A stretch of DNA of 9,024 nucleotides, from positions 1 to 9,024 of the forward strand of contig CACXEN010000193.1 in NCBI GenBank assembly GCA_902766675.1, read 5' to 3'. The translations under genes and the position numbers were made by a program. The notes under the pieces are model-generated. The model did no database searches and was not told where the DNA came from. It saw nothing but the letters and a program-made list of their open reading frames with translations. This document shows, in pieces, positions 6,507-9,024 of this stretch. Numbering within the stretch: the stretch's first letter is position 1; the number at the start of each line of letters is the position of its first letter. The stretch is from an uncultured Erysipelotrichaceae bacterium (GTDB lineage Bacteria; Bacillota_I; Bacilli_A; Erysipelotrichales; Erysipelotrichaceae).

Positions 6507-7112
6507 ATGAAGATAACATTTTATTATGTAAGACATGGACAAACATATCATAATCAAAAAGGGATTATGCAAGGACAATCTGGTAGTGCATTAACAGAAA
6601 ATGGTTTCACACAAGCAAGACGTGCGAGAGATGAATTAAAGAATATCCCAATCACAAAAGCTTATGTTTCTCCATTATTACGCGCCAAACAAATGGCAGA
6701 GGTGATACTGGAAGGAAGGGATATACCAACATCTTATGATGCAGGTTTAATAGAAACATATTTTGGTAGTGCAGAAGAAAAACCATACGAAGATAATGAT
6801 TATAAAAGAAGATTTAATGAAACAGATTGGAAAGATTTAGGCGGAGAAGATGAAGAGGATGTAAAGAATAGAATAGTATCCTTTATGAATAAAGTAATCC
6901 AAGAAAGTGAAGATGGAGATACAATCCTATTGGTAGGACATGGAGATTATTTCCTGATTCTAGTACATACATATTTTGGTTATACAAAATACCAACAAAA
7001 AGAAATTGCAAATAAAAATCATACAAAGAGGCTTCCTGAAGGAGGAATCGCTTCCTTCGTGTATAATGATGGAGAAATGGAATTAGTCCATTTAATGAAA
7101 GAAAGGTTATAG
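6507..7112 (+). CDS. histidine phosphatase family protein (phosphoglycerate mutase-like)
   Basis: A 201-residue member of the histidine phosphatase superfamily, which transfers or hydrolyses phosphate through a phospho-histidine. The catalytic motif is VRHGQT (8-13) with His10 phosphorylated and Arg9. Arg59 in SPLLRAKQ, Glu83 in IETYFGS and His145 in VGHGD complete the pocket. The length and the absence of the longer mutase insertions favour a phosphatase over glycolytic dPGM, but the substrate is unknown. An in-frame upstream ATG at 6360 is rejected because it lies inside the opposing kinase gene and would add 49 unrelated residues before the conserved MKITFYYVRHG start. The nitroreductase gene follows after three bases, so both are cotranscribed. 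Confidence 0.88.
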   Translation: MKITFYYVRHGQTYHNQKGIMQGQSGSALTENGFTQARRARDELKNIPITKAYVSPLLRAKQMAEVILEGRDIPTSYDAGLIETYFGSAEEKPYEDNDYKRRFNETDWKDLGGEDEEDVKNRIVSFMNKVIQESEDGDTILLVGHGDYFLILVHTYFGYTKYQQKEIANKNHTKRLPEGGIASFVYNDGEMELVHLMKERL

Positions 7113-7115
7113 AAA

Positions 7116-7688
7116 ATGAAATTACATGAACTTTTATTAGAAACACGCTCAATACGCAGATTTAAACAAGAAGAAATACCTATGGAAGATTTAAGAGACA
7201 TGATCAATGATGTTCGATTAGCACCATCAGGGAATAATGTGAATGAATTACGATATATTGTGATTACAGACAAGGCATTACGAGATGAGATTTCCAAGCT
7301 AACTTATTATGCAGCATCTTTACCTAGAGAATTAGGAGAACCAAAAGAAAATGAACATGCGATGGCATATATTCTCATTCTTTCACCAAAAAAGCCATCA
7401 ATACATATGCATGTTAATACTGGAATTGCGGCAGAGATATTGGTATTAAGTGCTAGAGAAAAGGGTATTGGATCTGTCATGATGAAAAACTTCAATGTGA
7501 CAAAGGTCAATGAATTATTAAATGTGCCAGAAGATTATACTGCCGAATTATTAATTCCATTAGGATATGCGGACCATACATCTACTATCGTTGAAGTAAA
7601 AGATGGAGATACACATTATTATGTGGATGATGATGTGAATTATTATGTGCCTAAATATGAAATAGATGATATCGCAACATTTAAATAA
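7116..7688 (+). CDS. nitroreductase family protein
   Basis: A 190-residue FMN-dependent oxidoreductase of the nitroreductase fold, which acts as a dimer with NAD(P)H. The FMN-phosphate motif RSIRRF is at 11-16, followed by the conserved APSGNN (36-41) and the helix motif NTGIAAEILVLSAREKGIGS (101-120). LIPLGYAD (146-153) is the usual late strand. It has no ferredoxin domain and is a compact member. It begins three bases after the phosphatase stop, inside a short purine-rich stretch. Such enzymes reduce nitroaromatics, quinones or enones; a physiological substrate cannot be deduced. Confidence 0.87.
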   Translation: MKLHELLLETRSIRRFKQEEIPMEDLRDMINDVRLAPSGNNVNELRYIVITDKALRDEISKLTYYAASLPRELGEPKENEHAMAYILILSPKKPSIHMHVNTGIAAEILVLSAREKGIGSVMMKNFNVTKVNELLNVPEDYTAELLIPLGYADHTSTIVEVKDGDTHYYVDDDVNYYVPKYEIDDIATFK

Positions 7689-7690
7689 AA

Positions 7691-7716
7691 ATATGAATCT
7701 CATGTAAGATTCATAT
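7691..7716 (-). terminator. terminator of the membrane-protein gene
   Basis: Perfect 10-bp stem ATATGAATCT (7691-7700) and AGATTCATAT (7707-7716) with a six-base loop. On the - strand it is followed by TTTTATTTAA, so it best serves the leftward gene ending at 7754. On the + strand the tail CGTATATTTA is poorer. Confidence 0.75.
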
Positions 7717-7738
7717 CGTATATTTATGAATAGTCTTT

Positions 7739-7765
7739 AAAGAAGTAACCACGTTACTTCTTTTT
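7739..7765 (+). terminator. terminator of the phosphatase-nitroreductase unit
   Basis: Stem AAAGAAGTAAC (7739-7749) and GTTACTTCTTT (7753-7763), loop CAC, within a run of five T (7761-7765) on the + strand. Its right arm overlaps the last codons and stop of the opposing membrane-protein gene. The - strand tail is not T-rich, so it acts rightward. Confidence 0.8.
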
Positions 7766-8773
7766 CGTATTATAAGTTAGATGATATTGTTGAAGGTTTT
7801 CTAAAGAATAACCAATGACGCAATTTGGATTCTTTTCTGCTATTGTATCGAGTACTTGTGAATGAAGATTCTCTGTTTGTATTTTTCCTTTACTAATTTC
7901 TTTTATTTGGCCTGTTTTATCGCCAATTGTTAAGACATTATAGCTAGGAACACCATTATAGGAATAACGTGTAGGATAAGCTAAAACGATATCTTGATAA
8001 TCATAGATATTTAATTCATCACCAATACTAATGAGATGTTTATCAGTAAGATAAGTTTTAAGTCCTTCTATCCATATTGTTGAAGGATCATTTAATTCAT
8101 TTTCGTATTCAGTACGATTTGGCCAAGCCGCAACGATGCTATCACCAAAACTTTCTTTGGCTTTTAAACTTGGGATTAAGATGATTAATCCAAAGATTAA
8201 AGCTAAAGCAGCGATGAGAAGTTGATCTAAACTGACTTGGAAGATTGCGCCAAGTCCACTGACTTTATTATTTTTGGTACCTTCAAGATAATATGCACCA
8301 ATATAATCTTCAAAGTTTGCACTATTTAAAGTGTCATCTTCAAATATGGCATTGATTTCTTCAATCGCATATTCTTTTAATTCACTAGTGACTGGTCTAG
8401 TATAACCATAAAGTCGTAAACATTCATTTTCAGGAAGAGCATCAAGTTCATCTAAGATTTCATCATATTCATGTTCATATAAGCTGATGATGTTATAGTA
8501 GTTAGCATTATTTATAGTAAGAAAGAAATGTTTGTAGTCACTTTCTGTACCAAGATAGGCATAACCATTCACATCTAAATAAGCAATACGATCATCTCGA
8601 TTCTTCTCAAAGAGAATTTGATTGAATTCTTCGACATTATTGCTAGCATTAGCAAGTTTCACAAAGGCAAGCACAAGAAAAAGAAGGGAAGCAGCTAAGC
8701 AAAGAATGCCAAGAATCACTTTCCGCTTTGTCTTTTTATAACCTTTTTCTAAATTAACATTATTAAATTCCAT
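7754..8773 (-). CDS. uncharacterised membrane protein with two transmembrane segments
   Basis: A 339-residue protein not recognised with confidence. A short Lys-rich N-terminus (KKTKRK, 13-18) precedes a hydrophobic helix at about 19-40. An acidic, probably extracytoplasmic region spans 41-182 and is followed by a second helix at about 183-202. The C-terminal soluble domain (203-339) should be cytoplasmic by the positive-inside rule. It contains YQDIVLAYPTRYSYNGVP (259-276) and ends with NPNCVIGYSLEN (315-326). There are no catalytic motifs, and no cysteine pairs suggest an enzyme. The frame stays open to an ATG at 8878, but the 35 extra residues would cover the regulatory boxes, so the ATG at 8773 is preferred. 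No Shine-Dalgarno is visible there; an extended -10 lies six bases upstream. The function is unknown. Confidence 0.75.
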   Translation of the reverse strand: MEFNNVNLEKGYKKTKRKVILGILCLAASLLFLVLAFVKLANASNNVEEFNQILFEKNRDDRIAYLDVNGYAYLGTESDYKHFFLTINNANYYNIISLYEHEYDEILDELDALPENECLRLYGYTRPVTSELKEYAIEEINAIFEDDTLNSANFEDYIGAYYLEGTKNNKVSGLGAIFQVSLDQLLIAALALIFGLIILIPSLKAKESFGDSIVAAWPNRTEYENELNDPSTIWIEGLKTYLTDKHLISIGDELNIYDYQDIVLAYPTRYSYNGVPSYNVLTIGDKTGQIKEISKGKIQTENLHSQVLDTIAEKNPNCVIGYSLENLQQYHLTYNTKKK

Positions 8774-8779
8774 GTATTT

Positions 8780-8788
8780 ATTGTACCA
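8780..8788 (-). promoter_or_regulatory. extended -10 promoter of the membrane-protein gene
   Basis: On the - strand TGG-TACAAT forms a TGn extended -10 element. Its last base is six bases before the ATG at 8773, which would give a leaderless or nearly leaderless message. No convincing -35 box is present, which is common for extended -10 promoters. Confidence 0.45.
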
Positions 8789-8804
8789 AAAATAAATAGA
8801 AAGG

Positions 8805-8822
8805 CTATTCTTTATAGAATAG
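8805..8822. repeat. 18-bp palindrome upstream of the membrane-protein gene
   Basis: CTATTCT (8805-8811) and AGAATAG (8816-8822) around TTAT form a perfect 7-bp inverted repeat. Its centre is about 31 bp upstream of the putative -10 of the leftward gene. It could be an operator or activator site, or a weak hairpin. Its sequence is unrelated to the four boxes further right. Confidence 0.4.
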
Positions 8823-8867
8823 TATAATGATTGAAAGCTCCGAGAGGAGTTTTTAATATAATTTAAA

Positions 8868-8947
8868 ATGTGGAACATTACAATTGAAAACGTTCCACAT
8901 AAATGATATTATTTATGTGGAACAAATTCATATAAAATGTTCCACAT
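8868..8947. repeat. four-copy operator-like array of ATGTGGAAC boxes
   Basis: Four exact copies of a 9-bp box alternate in orientation: ATGTGGAAC at 8868-8876 and 8915-8923, and its complement GTTCCACAT at 8892-8900 and 8939-8947. Centre spacings are 24, 23 and 24 bp, slightly more than two helical turns. Copies 2 and 3 form a perfect 13-bp-arm palindrome (8892-8904 and 8911-8923) around GATATT. Copies 3 and 4 form an 11-bp-arm one. The array covers the promoter of the gene starting at 8959, as expected for a cooperative repressor. Confidence 0.85.
8884..8912 (+). promoter_or_regulatory. sigma-A-type promoter of the gene at 8959
   Basis: TTGAAA (8884-8889) and TATTAT (8907-8912), each one mismatch from consensus, are separated by the optimal 17 bp. 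Transcription would start near 8919. Box 2 lies in the spacer, the -10 spans the loop and edge of the central palindrome, and box 3 covers the predicted start site, so protein binding there should block RNA polymerase. Confidence 0.72.
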
Positions 8948-8956
8948 AGGAGGTGA
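8948..8956 (+). promoter_or_regulatory. strong ribosome binding site of the gene at 8959
   Basis: AGGAGGTGA is a near-perfect complement to the 16S rRNA tail. GGAGG ends five bases before the ATG at 8959. It directly follows box 4 of the repeat array, so an RNA hairpin between boxes 3 and 4 would end next to it. Confidence 0.88.
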
Positions 8957-8958
8957 AT

Positions 8959-9024
8959 ATGAATATATCAGATTTGATTATTGAAAAAAGTCAATTAACA
9001 AAAAGACTTGAAAAGCTCAATTAT
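8959..9024 (+). CDS. 5' end of a gene running out of the window
   Basis: Twenty-two codons are visible and open to the last base; the product begins MNISDLIIEKSQLTKRL and looks amphipathic and helical. The very strong ribosome binding site and the promoter overlapped by four operator-like boxes make the start convincing. Too little sequence is present to assign a family. The operator context suggests an autoregulated regulator, or a gene tightly held off by one. It is divergent from the membrane-protein gene. Confidence 0.72.
   Translation, partial: MNISDLIIEKSQLTKRLEKLNY

Noticed and set aside
8774..8878. Upstream start at 8878 for the membrane protein
   Set aside because: It would place the start codon in the first repeat box and code through the palindrome and promoter region; the extra 35 residues show no domain, and the TM helix follows naturally from the 8773 start.
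8868..8906. Twelve-codon mini-ORF after GAGAGGAG, starting in box 1
   Set aside because: The purine-rich stretch is 18 bases from the ATG, and the codons simply read through the repeat boxes; no evidence that it is translated as a leader peptide.
8868..8947. CRISPR array, plasmid iterons or transposon ends
   Set aside because: The units are only 9 bp, alternate in orientation and have spacers of 14-15 bp aligned with a promoter, which fits operators; no cas genes, transposase or replication gene is visible.
1..9024. tRNA, rRNA, riboswitch or insertion sequence
   Set aside because: No cloverleaf, rRNA-like stretch, long structured leader or transposase was seen. Intergenic gaps are all under about 190 bases and are accounted for by terminators and promoters.

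Overview
The window is AT-rich, densely packed bacterial DNA. Genes are close-set with purine-rich ribosome binding sites, short intergenic gaps and compact hairpin-plus-T terminators. Together with low-GC codon use this points to a Bacillota (Firmicutes) chromosome. An Erysipelotrichia-like gut anaerobe would fit, but that placement is inference; no rRNA or other phylogenetic marker is present.

Region 1 (8-3152, + strand) is the end of an aromatic meta-cleavage operon: acetylating acetaldehyde dehydrogenase, 4-hydroxy-2-oxovalerate aldolase, a XylT-type [2Fe-2S] ferredoxin and catechol 2,3-dioxygenase. The dioxygenase opens the catechol ring using O2. The ferredoxin is of the type that re-reduces its oxidised iron. 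The aldolase and dehydrogenase turn the final C5 intermediate into pyruvate and acetyl-CoA. The intermediate steps (semialdehyde dehydrogenase or hydrolase, tautomerase, decarboxylase, hydratase) are not here and would have to lie upstream of base 1. A strong terminator at 3211-3244 closes the unit.

Region 2 (3274-5506, + strand) is a tight four-gene unit: PaaI-like hotdog thioesterase, small alpha/beta-hydrolase, a stand-alone ascorbate-type PTS EIIB and a class II ketose-(bis)phosphate aldolase with altered motifs. It converges on a PfkB-family sugar kinase (5533-6447, - strand), with a bidirectional terminator between them. EIIB, aldolase and kinase together suggest uptake, phosphorylation and cleavage of an unidentified sugar, but no EIIA or EIIC is in the window.

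Region 3 (6507-7688, + strand) is a two-gene unit of a histidine phosphatase and a small nitroreductase. It converges on an uncharacterised two-TM membrane protein (7754-8773, - strand), with two opposed terminator hairpins between them.

Region 4 (8774-9024) is a divergent regulatory region with four copies of a 9-bp box (ATGTGGAAC or its complement) spaced about 24 bp apart. They sit over a well-formed promoter for a + strand gene that starts at 8959 and runs off the window. This looks like a repressor-controlled or autoregulated promoter and, with the meta-cleavage operon, is the most interesting part of the window.
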